DNA from: Pseudooceanicola onchidii | GTDB lineage: Bacteria > Pseudomonadota > Alphaproteobacteria > Rhodobacterales > Rhodobacteraceae | Length of the DNA: 54,203 nucleotides | NCBI RefSeq assembly: GCF_004959925.1 | Contig: NZ_SPUW01000005.1 | Location: 1 to 54,203, forward strand | Reading direction: 5' to 3' | Shown: one piece after another, positions 8,427-17,328 of the stretch | How positions within the stretch are numbered: position 1 is the stretch's first letter | How the letters are laid out: the number at the start of each line of letters is the position of its first letter | Translations under genes and position numbers: made by a program | The notes under the pieces: generated by a model | What the model saw: only the letters and a program-made list of their open reading frames with translations | Told to the model about the DNA's origin: nothing | Database searches by the model: none

Positions 8427-8447
8427 TTGGACAGATCGTCCAATTTG
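8427..8447. repeat. 21-base repeat with interrupted palindrome, copy 2
   Basis: Exact second copy of the motif at 8259-8279. Flanking bases differ between the copies, so the conserved unit is the 21-mer itself. That points to a binding site rather than to a recent duplication. Confidence 0.7.
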
Positions 8448-8608
8448 AGGCCCGGTTTGGAACGCGTCTGGGGCAGGGCATTTCGGCTAGTTGCCTTAAA
8501 ACAAAGGGGACGGAGGGGTGGTATGATGAAACGTGATGAAAATCGTCCCCGATTGTCCCGGTTCGCGCGTCGTATCCTATGGCCGCTGGTGGGACGGAGT
8601 GCCCAAAC

Positions 8609-8624
8609 GTTTCGCGCGCGAAAC
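8609..8624. promoter_or_regulatory. parS: parS-like palindrome, copy 2
   Basis: Second perfect GTTTCGCGCGCGAAAC, extended by one matching base on each side. It lies about 490 bases after parB, in the non-coding stretch before the VPLPA-CTERM gene. Confidence 0.7.
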
Positions 8625-8731
8625 GGGGCGAAGGTATGCGCAGACCCGCGCATCCGTGATGAGCATGTTTCCCTAGGGTCATCTCTCTGTTAATTTAACT
8701 GCATACTGAGTGTCATTTGGAGAAAAGGTTC

Positions 8732-9460
8732 ATGGGATATCTTTCCCTCGCGGCCAGTGCCGCTGTCTTCGCCCTGTCCACTACGATCGCCTCTGCCGCC
8801 CCGGTCGGACAGCCCTTTGCCGTTATCGAAGGGTCCGGGTTCATCTTAGACAACTTCCAATTCAGCATCCCCTCGGGGGTCAAGTCGGTCACTCTCAACG
8901 GCACGGTGACTTCGACCGTCGGCTGGGACGCGGCCGACGGGCTGGCCTTCAGCTTCGACACCAATCCGGTGTCGGGGACCGGGACCCTCACCCTGGGTAC
9001 GCATGTCTTCAGCACCTCGGCCACGGGCGACTGGTTGATCGATGGCACCACGGGGGGCGGGTATCCCTTCGACCCCTTCACCGGAACGGGGCCAGGGGAC
9101 CTTGTCTTCGATGTCCTGATCCTGCCGGATCTGACGAACTACACCGACAATGGCAGCACCGTGACCGTCGAATACGAAGAGCCGTTTGCCGCCTTCGGCC
9201 CGCGCACGGACACATATCCGGAATTCCCGTTGCAGCTTTCGGTCTACCTGAGCGCCCCGCTGCCTCTGAAGACCTATGAAGAGGTTTACAATGGCACTGT
9301 GGTAGACGCGTTCGACTACGTGGAAGGGGCGCTGAGCATCGACTACATGACCCTTGGATATCCCGGCGGCGCGCCATTGCCCGAGGTGCCACTGCCCGCG
9401 GGTTTTCCACTTTTGCTGGCCGGGTTGACCGGTCTCAGGCTGATCCGCCGCGGTACGTGA
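8732..9460 (+). CDS. VPLPA-CTERM sorting domain protein, second predicted exosortase substrate
   Basis: A 242-residue exported protein. The N-terminus (MGYLSLAASAAVFALSTTIA) is a signal peptide, probably cleaved after ASA. The C-terminus has the sorting signal: VPLPAGFP, a hydrophobic helix of Leu/Ala/Gly, and a basic end (RLIRRGT). The middle is Gly/Thr/Asp-rich, looks beta-rich, and resembles no named family. ATG 8732 was chosen because GGAGAAAAGG precedes it; a TTG at 8717 would add EKRF and give the signal peptide its usual positive charge, so the start is not certain. It belongs with the exosortase at 52491 and the other VPLPA-CTERM protein at 26-661. Confidence 0.82.
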   Translation: MGYLSLAASAAVFALSTTIASAAPVGQPFAVIEGSGFILDNFQFSIPSGVKSVTLNGTVTSTVGWDAADGLAFSFDTNPVSGTGTLTLGTHVFSTSATGDWLIDGTTGGGYPFDPFTGTGPGDLVFDVLILPDLTNYTDNGSTVTVEYEEPFAAFGPRTDTYPEFPLQLSVYLSAPLPLKTYEEVYNGTVVDAFDYVEGALSIDYMTLGYPGGAPLPEVPLPAGFPLLLAGLTGLRLIRRGT

Positions 9461-9481
9461 TGCTGGATTCTAAAGGCTAAA

Positions 9482-9509
9482 CGCCCCGTTTCGCGCGCGA
9501 AACGGGGCG
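9482..9509. promoter_or_regulatory. parS: parS-like palindrome, copy 3 (28-base perfect palindrome)
   Basis: The core GTTTCGCGCGCGAAAC at 9488-9503 is extended by perfect CGCCCC/GGGGCG arms into a 28-base palindrome. It lies between the convergent 3' ends of the VPLPA-CTERM gene and rmlA. Besides partition it could end transcription in both directions, though it has no loop and no T-run. Confidence 0.65.
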
Positions 9510-9537
9510 AAGCAGACATCGACGGGGAGGGAGGGTC

Positions 9538-10407
9538 CTACTTCACCATCCCCGCCAGATACTTCCCATACTCCGTCTTCCCAAACAGCTTCGCCCGCTC
9601 CAGCAGCTTTTCGTCACTGATCCAGCCGTTTTCGTGCGCAATCTCGTCCGGATTGCCCACATGCAGCCCCTGCCGAAGCTGCAGCGTCCGCACGAAATTC
9701 GACGCATCCAGCAGTGACCCATGCGTCCCGGTGTCCAGCCAGGCATACCCCCGACCCATCCGTTCGACCGACAGCGTGCCCTCACCCAGGTACATCTCCA
9801 AGAGCGTCACGATCTCCAGCTCGCCCCGCGGCGAGGGCTGGACCGCTTTCGCGCGCTCCGGCGCCGTGCCGTCGAGGAAATAGAGACCCGTCACCGCGTA
9901 GTCCGAGGGCGGGACTTCGGGCTTTTCGATGATCTCCTTCACCGTGCCGTCCGTCTCGAAGGCGACCACGCCGTAGCGTTCGGGGTCGGCCACGTGATAG
10001 CCGAAGACCGTGCCGCCGACGTCCTTTTCAGAGGCCTTCGCCATCAGCCGCGGCAGGCCCACGCCGAAGAAGATGTTGTCGCCCAGGACCATCGCCGAAG
10101 GCGCACCATCGAGGAAATCCTCGGCCAGGATATAGGCCTGCGCGAGGCCGTCCGGGGAGGGCTGGATCTTGTAGCTCAGCGACAGGCCCCATTGGCTGCC
10201 GTCGCCCAGAAGCCGCTGGAATTGCGCCTGATCGTCCGGCGTCGTGATGATCAGGATCTCCTGGATGCCGGCCAGCATCAGCACCGACAGCGGGTAGTAG
10301 ATCATCGGCTTGTCATAAAGCGGCAGCAACTGCTTCGAGACGCCCATGGTGATCGGATAAAGCCGCGTGCCGGAGCCGCCGGCCAGGATGATGCCTTTAC
10401 GCTTCAT
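9538..10407 (-). CDS. rmlA: Glucose-1-phosphate thymidylyltransferase RmlA
   Basis: Makes dTDP-glucose from dTTP and glucose-1-phosphate, the first step to dTDP-L-rhamnose. 289 residues from the start [18 protein letters not shown]; the GGSGTRLYP nucleotide loop is at about 10-18, with [17 protein letters not shown] next, and VLGDNIFFG and [17 protein letters not shown] further on, all standard. ATG 10407 is chosen over an upstream TTG because GGAGAG stands correctly before it. It is the last gene of rmlC-B-D-A and its start overlaps the end of rmlD by 11 bases, so translation is probably coupled. Confidence 0.97.
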   Translation of the reverse strand: MKRKGIILAGGSGTRLYPITMGVSKQLLPLYDKPMIYYPLSVLMLAGIQEILIITTPDDQAQFQRLLGDGSQWGLSLSYKIQPSPDGLAQAYILAEDFLDGAPSAMVLGDNIFFGVGLPRLMAKASEKDVGGTVFGYHVADPERYGVVAFETDGTVKEIIEKPEVPPSDYAVTGLYFLDGTAPERAKAVQPSPRGELEIVTLLEMYLGEGTLSVERMGRGYAWLDTGTHGSLLDASNFVRTLQLRQGLHVGNPDEIAHENGWISDEKLLERAKLFGKTEYGKYLAGMVK

Positions 10408-11257
10408 GGAACTCTCCAAGGTCTTTCAGAACGGCCGTCAGACCCGCCCGCCAGTCGGGGCGGGGAAGGCCAAAAACAGTCTCTGTTTCAGTGCAATCGA
10501 GCCGGGAATTGAGCGGCCGCGCAGCCGGGGTCGGGTAGTCGGCGGTCGGGATGTCGGTCACCTTAACCGCGCGCCCGGCCTGCCGGAATGTTTCGCGCGC
10601 GAAATCGGCCCAGCTGCAATCGGGCGCGCCCGAGAAATGATAGGTGCCTGCGGTCTCGGGCCGGGTCTTCAGCGTCTCGGTGATGGTCAGACAGGCCCGC
10701 GCGATATCCGCTGCCGGTGTCGGGCCGCCGATCTGGTCGCCGACCACCGTCAACGCATCGCGGGTTTCCGACAGCCGCAGCATGGTCTTCACGAAGTTCG
10801 CGCCATGGGCCGAAAAGACCCAGGAGGTGCGCAGGATGGCAAAGCGACCACCCGCGACGCGCACGCCGTCCTCACCCTTCAACTTGGACCGGCCATAGGC
10901 GTTTTGCGGCGCAACAGGGTCTGTCGGCCGCCACGGCGTGGTGCCGTCGCCGGCAAAGACATAGTCGGTCGAGATATGGACGAAGGGAATGTCGAGCTCA
11001 GCACATTCCCGCGCCAGCAGGGCAGGGGTGTCGCCGTTGATCACGGTCGCCTCGGCCTCATGATCCTCGGCCTTGTCGACGGCGGTCCAGGCGGCGGCGT
11101 TGATCACGGCCGTGGGGGTGTGCGCGCGGATCTGTGTGGCGCAGGCCTCTGGATCGGCGTGATCCGCCTGATCCCGGCCCAGGTAGATCGCGTCCGGGGC
11201 GAGGCGCGCCAGTTCCGTCGCGACCTGGCCGGTCTTGCCGAAAACGAGGAGGGTCAT
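10397..11257 (-). CDS. rmlD: dTDP-4-dehydrorhamnose reductase RmlD
   Basis: Last step of dTDP-L-rhamnose synthesis: reduces the 4-keto group with NAD(P)H. 286 residues from [16 protein letters not shown], with the GxxGxxA dinucleotide loop at 6-12, the STDYVFAGD motif near 105, and the catalytic YGRSKLKGE (Tyr-x3-Lys) near 130. The ATG at 11255-11257 overlaps the TGA of rmlB in the pattern ATGA, so I reject the longer frame. A near-copy of the parS-like palindrome (10590-10605) lies inside this coding region, in the codons for FARETF. Confidence 0.96.
   Translation of the reverse strand: MTLLVFGKTGQVATELARLAPDAIYLGRDQADHADPEACATQIRAHTPTAVINAAAWTAVDKAEDHEAEATVINGDTPALLARECAELDIPFVHISTDYVFAGDGTTPWRPTDPVAPQNAYGRSKLKGEDGVRVAGGRFAILRTSWVFSAHGANFVKTMLRLSETRDALTVVGDQIGGPTPAADIARACLTITETLKTRPETAGTYHFSGAPDCSWADFARETFRQAGRAVKVTDIPTADYPTPAARPLNSRLDCTETETVFGLPRPDWRAGLTAVLKDLGEFHEA
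10590..10605. promoter_or_regulatory. Near-match to the parS-like palindrome inside rmlD
   Basis: GTTTCGCGCGCGAAAT, 15 of 16 matches to the partition palindrome. It sits in the codons for FARETF, so coding constraint could explain it. It may still bind ParB weakly. Confidence 0.35.
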
Positions 11258-12300
11258 CCGGTGCCGAGCCTCTTGCCGACCCCGTCCCGCGCCTGCAGCG
11301 CGCGCCACCAATCCTCATTGTCGAGGTACCACTGGACCGTCCGGTCCAGCCCTTCTTCAACCGTGACCGACGGCCGCCAGCCCAGTTCCTCGCGGATGCG
11401 GCTCGGGTCGATCGCATAGCGCGCGTCATGGCCGGGGCGGTCGGTGACGAAGGTGATCTGGTCGGCGTAGCTGCCGCTCGCCTTGGGGCGTTTCGCGTCC
11501 AAGACCTTGCAGAGCGTCTGCACCAGCTCGAGGTTGGTACGTTCGTTCTCGCCGCCGATGTTGTAGCTGCGCCCTAGCTCGCCCTTCGCGACCACCAGCA
11601 GCAGCGCATCGGCGTGATCCTCGACGAAAAGCCAGTCGCGGATGTTGTCGCCCTTGCCGTAGATCGGCAGCGGCTTGCCGGCCAGCGCGTTCAGGATCAC
11701 CACCGGCACCAGCTTCTCGGGGAAGTGGTAGGGCCCGTAGTTGTTGGAACAATTGGTCAGCACGACCGGCAGGCCGTAGGTCTCAGCCCAGGCGCGCACC
11801 AGGTGGTCGGACGAGGCTTTTGACGCGGAATAGGGACTGCGCGGGTCGTAGGGGGTGTCCTCGGTGAACTGCACGGACGGGTCATTTGGCAGCGATCCAA
11901 AGACCTCGTCGGTCGAGATATGGTGGAAGCGGAAGCTCTCGGGCCGGCCCTTGGCGACCCAGTAGGCCCGCGCGGCCTCCAGCATGTTGTAGGTGCCCAT
12001 CACGTTGGTCTCGATAAAGGCGCCGGGGCCGTCGATCGAGCGGTCCACATGGCTTTCCGCGGCGAGGTGCATGACCACGTCAGGCTGATGCGTCTCGAAG
12101 ATGCGGGTGAGGGCGGGCAGATCGCGGATATCAGCCTGCTCGAAGGCGTAGTCGGGGCTGTCCGCCACCATCGCCACGTTGTCGAGGCAGGCCGCATAGG
12201 TCAGCGCATCGAGGTTCACCACCTGGTGCCCGCGCGCGATGGCGAGGCGAACGACGGCGGATCCGATGAAGCCGGCACCGCCGGTGACGAGGATCTTCAT
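11254..12300 (-). CDS. rmlB: dTDP-glucose 4,6-dehydratase RmlB
   Basis: Converts dTDP-glucose to dTDP-4-keto-6-deoxyglucose with bound NAD+. 348 residues, the usual length. [17 protein letters not shown] carries the GxxGxxG loop at 7-13; [10 protein letters not shown] near 132 holds the catalytic Thr-Asp-Glu triad; [11 protein letters not shown] near 160 is the Tyr-x3-Lys motif; [14 protein letters not shown] follows. The start overlaps the rmlC stop (ATGA) and the stop overlaps the rmlD start the same way. Confidence 0.98.
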   Translation of the reverse strand: MKILVTGGAGFIGSAVVRLAIARGHQVVNLDALTYAACLDNVAMVADSPDYAFEQADIRDLPALTRIFETHQPDVVMHLAAESHVDRSIDGPGAFIETNVMGTYNMLEAARAYWVAKGRPESFRFHHISTDEVFGSLPNDPSVQFTEDTPYDPRSPYSASKASSDHLVRAWAETYGLPVVLTNCSNNYGPYHFPEKLVPVVILNALAGKPLPIYGKGDNIRDWLFVEDHADALLLVVAKGELGRSYNIGGENERTNLELVQTLCKVLDAKRPKASGSYADQITFVTDRPGHDARYAIDPSRIREELGWRPSVTVEEGLDRTVQWYLDNEDWWRALQARDGVGKRLGTG

Positions 12301-12863
12301 GAGGGCTCCATCGTGAAGGGGCTGTCGAAGTCGTCAAAGGTGGGGGCTTCGGCGTCTTTTTGCGACAAAAGCGGCTCTGTTTCGGCGGAAAATGGCCATT
12401 TGATGCCGCAACTATCCCATCTGACTGCACCGTCACACGCAGGCGTGTAGTGGTCCGTGCACTTGTAGTTGATTTCGGTATTGGGTTCGATGGTGGCAAA
12501 GCCGTGCAGGAACCCGGCCGGGATCCAAATCTGGCGGCCGTTTTCGAATGACAGTTCCTCTCCGATCCAAAGTCCGTATGTGGGCGAACCTTTGCGGATG
12601 TCCACTGCGACATCAAACAGACGCCCACGCCCACAGCGCACCAGCTTGCCCTGGGCATGCGGCGGCGCTTGAAAATGCAGGCCGCGTATGGTGCCGGGCT
12701 GAGCCGAAAGGGAATGGTTATCCTGCACGAACGCAGGGAGGTGCACGCCCACCTCCTCAAGGGTGCGACGGTTCCAGCTTTCTGAGAAGAACCCTCGATC
12801 ATCCCCGAACCGCCGGGGCGTGAGGATCAGCACCCCGGGGAGAGCGGTAGTTTCTACTTTCAA
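12297..12863 (-). CDS. rmlC: dTDP-4-dehydrorhamnose 3,5-epimerase RmlC
   Basis: Epimerises C3 and C5 of dTDP-4-keto-6-deoxyglucose. 188 residues in a cupin fold, close to the family norm. RGFFSESW (about 24-31), [20 protein letters not shown] with the catalytic His near 64, QGKLVRC, and [12 protein letters not shown] are all present. No ATG fits: I chose TTG at 12861-12863, which lines up with the usual start (K-V-E-T-T-A-L-P-G) and has GGAG eight bases upstream. It is the first gene of the rmlC-B-D-A operon, so a weak TTG start may limit expression of the first enzyme. Confidence 0.93.
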   Translation of the reverse strand: MKVETTALPGVLILTPRRFGDDRGFFSESWNRRTLEEVGVHLPAFVQDNHSLSAQPGTIRGLHFQAPPHAQGKLVRCGRGRLFDVAVDIRKGSPTYGLWIGEELSFENGRQIWIPAGFLHGFATIEPNTEINYKCTDHYTPACDGAVRWDSCGIKWPFSAETEPLLSQKDAEAPTFDDFDSPFTMEPS

Positions 12864-13239
12864 ATCACATGCTCCAATGGGGGCGGCTGGGCCACCTCTT
12901 TGTGACAAGGGGGTAGCAAAGCTGGACCCAGCTGTCACGCGCAGTCAGAGCAAGTGTTTTGAGGATGAGCTAAGCATGCCGTTTCCAGCATCACGACCGG
13001 CTTGCGACGACATTGCCGACAGGTCTGGATTGGGGAAACGGACCGAAGGAAATGGTCGTTAAAAGATACCTAAAAAACGTTTCCAATAAGTGAAGCAGCC
13101 GACCGTTCCGCCAACAAAACGTCCAAATGCGGCCCTGATACTGCCAGCGCAGAGAAGTTAATTCCTCCCTGCGGATCATAGCCGCTTTGACCAACAAGCC
13201 TCTCAAAACAGCCCTGCTGCGGGCGTCAGGAGCCACGAC
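12864..13239. promoter_or_regulatory. Divergent promoter region between rmlC and the giant beta-helix gene
   Basis: 376 bases with no gene, lying between two divergent transcripts. It turns AT-richer around 13050-13095. TTAAAAGATACCTAA at 13059-13073 differs by one base from the CtrA consensus TTAA-N7-TTAA. That is a weak hint only; I see no clear sigma-70 boxes. Confidence 0.4.
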
Positions 13240-16200
13240 GTGACAACCAACGAAGCGATTTCGGTCTACACAAACAGCGAACTTTCCTCGGCCATCAACA
13301 AGCTGAGCCAAGCTGGTGGCGGGACCATTCTCGTTCATAACTCCGAAGAAGCCTATTCGGTTCAAAAATACATGGCGGGCAGTGCAGAGGGCGTCATCCG
13401 TATCGTTGCCGCAGACCCGGAAGATCCACCCCAGTTCGATCTGGTGAAACTTGTCAGCAGCCAGAATATTTCGTTCGAGGGCCTCAAGTTCGACAGCAGC
13501 GCCGATGTTGAGGGATACCAGACGGATCTGACGATTCTGAAAAGCGACGGCATCTCCTTCATCAACAACACGTTTGCGAGTTACTCCAACGGGCTGAACG
13601 ACGGCTTGGGGACGAACCTTGTCGGGCACAGCCTTGCCCTTTTTCGGGACAGCGACGACCTGACTTTCTCGGGTAACACGGTCACCGGCTTTCACCAGGG
13701 CATCACGGTGATCAATGCCACGGGCAGCGAGATCGCAAGCAACGATTTCACCAAACTGACAGCGGATGCAGTTCGCCTTTCGGGGGTTCAGGACACGCTG
13801 ATTGAGGGCAACAGCTTCTACGATTTCTACGGCTCGGTCGGCGCCGCTAACCACGATGACATGATCCAGGTCTGGTCGGCGCCCTACAATACCCAGAACA
13901 CTGAGAACCTGACCATCCGGGACAACTACTTTAACAGCGGCGACGGCGCCGCGACCCAGACGATCTTTATCAAGAACGAGGTGTACAGCCAGACCGGTGT
14001 CGCCTACGAGAACATCGTGATCGAGGGCAATGTGATCTACAACGGTCACAGCCACGGCATTACGATCTATGACACGGTCGGGGTTCAGGTCTCGGACAAC
14101 ACGCTGCTGCAGAACAGCGATTCCCTGATGTACGCCACCGCGAACAGCACCGGGTCGAACAGCGCACCGACGATTAACCTCTACGGCGTCACCGATGGCG
14201 TGGTTACGGGCAACCTGACCACCCTCATCCGGGCCGACGGCCATGTCGTCACGGACAATATCCTGATCAACTATGACAATCCGGCGGCTGCAAACTATAT
14301 CGGCAACCACCTAGTCAACTGGACCGGGCAGGGCGATGTCGATCTGCGCGACCTGCGCTTTACCCCGGACAGCGAATGGAACGGCCTCTATGGCGCCGAG
14401 GCGACCCAAGGCGGCCAGCAGAGCGGCGACCTGACCGCGGTTATCTCCCAGCAGGTCACGCCGGGCGATGTCTCGCTCATCAGCTATGATGCCGGTTATT
14501 CCTACGGGCCCGATGGCGCACTGGATCCGACTGGGACCACCTATAACTGGACCTTCTCCGACGGTGTCGTGATGCAAGGGCGCATAGTTACCCGTGACTA
14601 CGCCGAAGCGGGCGAATACAGTGTCGAATTGACTGTCAGCGATGGCGGTACGAGCGCCTCGATCTTGCGCACAACCGAAGTCGCGGATACCAACCTGCTC
14701 AAGATCGACTTCGAGGGCGGGATCGCGGATGTGAGCTCACACGGCGCCAAGATCTGGGTCGAAGGCGCCGAGGGCACGGCAGAGGGTCAATCTGGGGTCG
14801 GATTCCATCTCGACGGGACCAATGAGGTTCATGTCGACCGCGGTGAATCCCATCTGAAGAACCTGATGAATTTCTCGCTTAGCCTCTCGCTCGCCCGGGA
14901 TGTCGGCGGTGCGGCAGGCACCTTCTTACATATCCACAGCGGTCTGAACGTGAAGATAACGGATGATGGTGCTGTCTACGTTGGCATGAGCACATCCGAT
15001 GGCAGCTTCTCGGCTGCGACGGAAGCTGGCTTGGTCAGCGATGCTGACTGGCACCGGATCTCTATTTCCTATGACGGCATGACGGGTGGCGGCCTTCAGG
15101 TCTATGTTGATGGAGTGTTGCAGGCTGAGACGACCGAGGCCTCGGGCGCGCTGAAATCTGGTGGTGGCTGGGATCTAGTCTTCGGTCATACTTGGGGCAA
15201 TAGTCTGCAGGGCCGACTGGATGGGATCTCGCTGATCGCAGAGCCGATGGACAGCGATGAGGCCGAGCTGGATTACTTGGTTTCCATTGGCGAGGCGTCG
15301 GAGCCCGAGCCGACCCCCGAGCCCAGTCCTGAACTATCTCTTGAACCAGCCCCGGAGCCCGGTCCAACTCCAGAACCGGAACCGACGCCAGAACTGGATT
15401 TCTCCGAAGTTGATATGCCGGCATCTACTGGGGGCGGAGCAGAGGGCATTGTTCTCGACACGCCTGATACCTCAAAAAACACCCTATCGACCCTCTTGAA
15501 GCTGGACTTCGACACGGATTTCGCGGATCGGAGCCTGTACGAATCGGAGCTGCGCAGTTCCGGTAGAGAGGGCTTGAACGGCGCTGGTGGTTACCATCTG
15601 TCGCGTTGGAATGACCTGATCATCGACGGGTCCAACGGTCAGTTGCAGGGGTTGGGAGATTTCACCATCGCTCTCGACCTCAAACGCGATGTCGGCGGTG
15701 CTGTCGGTACCTTCCTGCACCAGCACGGCACATTGAACGCCAAGATCACGTCGGACGGCCGCCTCGACGTAAAGATCGCCACGACGAACGGCAGCTTCCA
15801 GGCTCAGAGCGAAAAGGGTCTACTGTCGGACAGCGACTGGCACCGCTTAGCGATTTCCTATGATAGCAAAGGCGGGCTGAAGCTCTTTGCCGACGGTGTA
15901 CTGGTGGCCGAAAATACATCTGCCAATGGCTCTCTGAACTCTACCGGGAACTATGACTTGGTCCTCGGCCAGACTTGGTCATACAGCCTGCAAGGCACTG
16001 TTGATGATCTGCTTATCGTTGAAGGTGCCGCCACCGAGGCGGACGCGGCCCAAGACAATGCTGCAGCGCTGGCCGGGCAGGAGAGCCCGCTGCAGCATAT
16101 TGCGGGAGGTTCTTTGCCGGAACCGCTCCAGCCTGTCAGCGAAGAGCCGCATATCGACCTAACGCCGAAAGAACTGACCCAAGCGACGCTGCTGAAGTTC

Positions 16201-16851
16201 GATTTCGATACGGAGGCTAGTGATCAGAGCCTATTTCAAACCGGAGCTTGGGTTGAGGGAGCGTCGGGTGTGGCAGAGGGCCGACATGGCGGCGGCTTTC
16301 ACCTCGACGGTCAGAACGAGTTCCATATCGACAATGCGGCAAAGCAGATTCAGGATCTGGCCTCATTCACTTTCGGTATGTCGCTGCAGCGTGATCTGGG
16401 CGGTGAAGCTGGAACCTTCCTGCACATGCACGCCGAGCTCAACGCAGAGATCTTAGCCGACGGAACCGTCAGCTTCCGCATGACGACCTCTGAAGGCAGC
16501 TACGCGGTCACTAGCGACGCCCGGGAGATCAGCGATGCCGACTGGCACCGTCTGGTGGTCTCTTATGATGGAGAGACGGGCGGCGGACTGCACCTCTATG
16601 TCGACGGCGAACTGGTAGGTAGTAACACCGAGGCTTCGGGCACGCTGAACCGCGCTGGGGCGCAGGACTTGGTGCTGGGACACGCCTGGAGCGACAGCCT
16701 ACAAGGTACGATAGACGATTTCATCGTCGTCGATCACGCGGTGAGCGCTTATGCCGTCGTCACCGATAACCTTGCCAGCACCTATGACGGCGGGTTCGAC
16801 CTGATCCTGCCGGATGCGTCTCTGATGTGGCAGAGCGACGCGCTTTTCTGA
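13240..16851 (+). CDS. Giant parallel beta-helix / PKD / triple LamG protein, probable polysaccharide-acting enzyme
   Basis: 1203 residues. About 1-395 is a right-handed parallel beta-helix with many repeated N-x-I/V turns (GNTVTGF, SNDFTK, GNSFYDF, GNVIYNG), the fold of polysaccharide lyases and C5-epimerases. About 400-480 is a PKD-type beta sandwich (YNWTFSDGVV...YSVELTVSDGG). Then come three concanavalin/LamG-like domains (about 485-675, 747-930, 982-1167), each with DVGG or DLGG, GTFLHxH, SDADWHR-like and LQG...D motifs. A Pro/Glu-rich linker (PEPTPEPSPEL) separates the first two. There is no signal peptide and no RTX nonapeptide, so export would need a type I-like or unknown route. The GTG start has AGGAG before it. 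Substrate unknown; the plasmid's own polysaccharide is the natural guess. Confidence 0.75.
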   Translation: MTTNEAISVYTNSELSSAINKLSQAGGGTILVHNSEEAYSVQKYMAGSAEGVIRIVAADPEDPPQFDLVKLVSSQNISFEGLKFDSSADVEGYQTDLTILKSDGISFINNTFASYSNGLNDGLGTNLVGHSLALFRDSDDLTFSGNTVTGFHQGITVINATGSEIASNDFTKLTADAVRLSGVQDTLIEGNSFYDFYGSVGAANHDDMIQVWSAPYNTQNTENLTIRDNYFNSGDGAATQTIFIKNEVYSQTGVAYENIVIEGNVIYNGHSHGITIYDTVGVQVSDNTLLQNSDSLMYATANSTGSNSAPTINLYGVTDGVVTGNLTTLIRADGHVVTDNILINYDNPAAANYIGNHLVNWTGQGDVDLRDLRFTPDSEWNGLYGAEATQGGQQSGDLTAVISQQVTPGDVSLISYDAGYSYGPDGALDPTGTTYNWTFSDGVVMQGRIVTRDYAEAGEYSVELTVSDGGTSASILRTTEVADTNLLKIDFEGGIADVSSHGAKIWVEGAEGTAEGQSGVGFHLDGTNEVHVDRGESHLKNLMNFSLSLSLARDVGGAAGTFLHIHSGLNVKITDDGAVYVGMSTSDGSFSAATEAGLVSDADWHRISISYDGMTGGGLQVYVDGVLQAETTEASGALKSGGGWDLVFGHTWGNSLQGRLDGISLIAEPMDSDEAELDYLVSIGEASEPEPTPEPSPELSLEPAPEPGPTPEPEPTPELDFSEVDMPASTGGGAEGIVLDTPDTSKNTLSTLLKLDFDTDFADRSLYESELRSSGREGLNGAGGYHLSRWNDLIIDGSNGQLQGLGDFTIALDLKRDVGGAVGTFLHQHGTLNAKITSDGRLDVKIATTNGSFQAQSEKGLLSDSDWHRLAISYDSKGGLKLFADGVLVAENTSANGSLNSTGNYDLVLGQTWSYSLQGTVDDLLIVEGAATEADAAQDNAAALAGQESPLQHIAGGSLPEPLQPVSEEPHIDLTPKELTQATLLKFDFDTEASDQSLFQTGAWVEGASGVAEGRHGGGFHLDGQNEFHIDNAAKQIQDLASFTFGMSLQRDLGGEAGTFLHMHAELNAEILADGTVSFRMTTSEGSYAVTSDAREISDADWHRLVVSYDGETGGGLHLYVDGELVGSNTEASGTLNRAGAQDLVLGHAWSDSLQGTIDDFIVVDHAVSAYAVVTDNLASTYDGGFDLILPDASLMWQSDALF

Positions 16852-16857
16852 TCTGGC

Positions 16858-17328
16858 TCAGTTGGCGATAAAGTCTCGTAGCCGTCCGATGAGGGCGGCG
16901 CGGCCCGGGCCAGGAGTTTCATCGGCCGACGGCAGGTCCTGTCTGCGCAGCAACGGGGCCAGCTCCGCGTCCTCCCACGCAACGTGAATACCTGGTAGAT
17001 CCGCGACATGACGCGCAGTGGCCAGTTGGTGATCGTTGCGGTGTTCACCTAGATCGTGGCGGCGCGGTAAGATGACCAGCGGTTTGTGCCAGCGCCGGGC
17101 CGACAGGATTGTTCCCATTCCGGCATGAGCGACGATTATCCGCGCTTCTTGGAATAGGGTTGAAAACTCGGCCGGGGCCAGGGTCTCGCGCTGATCCAGC
17201 GCGAGGTAGCGCGTGGGATCAGGCCCGGTCTGGGCGATCACCGGCTCGTCCAAATCGATGACCAGCGTGGCGAGCGCGTTCATCAGGCGGGGAAAGGGCA
17301 ACTGAGTTCCGACCGTGGCGAAAATCAC
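16858..17328 (-). CDS. Alg13/PssE-like subunit of a split glycosyltransferase
   Basis: 156 residues matching the C-terminal, donor-binding half of GT28-type transferases (Alg13, PssE, CpsG, EpsF). It starts MIFATVGTQLPFPRL, and EARIIVAHAGMGTI...KPLVILPRRHDLGEHRNDHQ is the UDP-sugar-binding signature. It overlaps the upstream partner gene by four bases (ATGA). In rhizobia, PssD and PssE together add glucuronate as the second sugar, and this plasmid carries ugd, which makes UDP-glucuronate. The sugar specificity is inferred from that context only. Confidence 0.85.
   Translation of the reverse strand: MIFATVGTQLPFPRLMNALATLVIDLDEPVIAQTGPDPTRYLALDQRETLAPAEFSTLFQEARIIVAHAGMGTILSARRWHKPLVILPRRHDLGEHRNDHQLATARHVADLPGIHVAWEDAELAPLLRRQDLPSADETPGPGRAALIGRLRDFIAN

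Larger units (their letters stand above)
8184..8731. other. Non-coding region with repeats, downstream of parAB
   Basis: About 550 bases without a convincing gene. It holds two identical copies of an interrupted palindrome (8259 and 8427) and one parS-like palindrome (8609). A 56-codon frame from 8523 to 8693 has a GGAGGGG upstream and encodes a basic peptide, but it reads straight through the palindrome and resembles nothing I know. The region most likely serves partition or incompatibility. Confidence 0.5.

Noticed and set aside
10590-10605. Fourth parS copy inside rmlD as a firm site
   Set aside because: It has one mismatch and lies in codons for FARETF in a conserved enzyme, so coding constraint is enough to explain it. 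Listed as a weak site only.
12991-14310. A 439-codon minus-strand open frame
   Set aside because: Covers the beta-helix part of the giant plus-strand gene; no ribosome site and Val/Asp-rich shadow composition.
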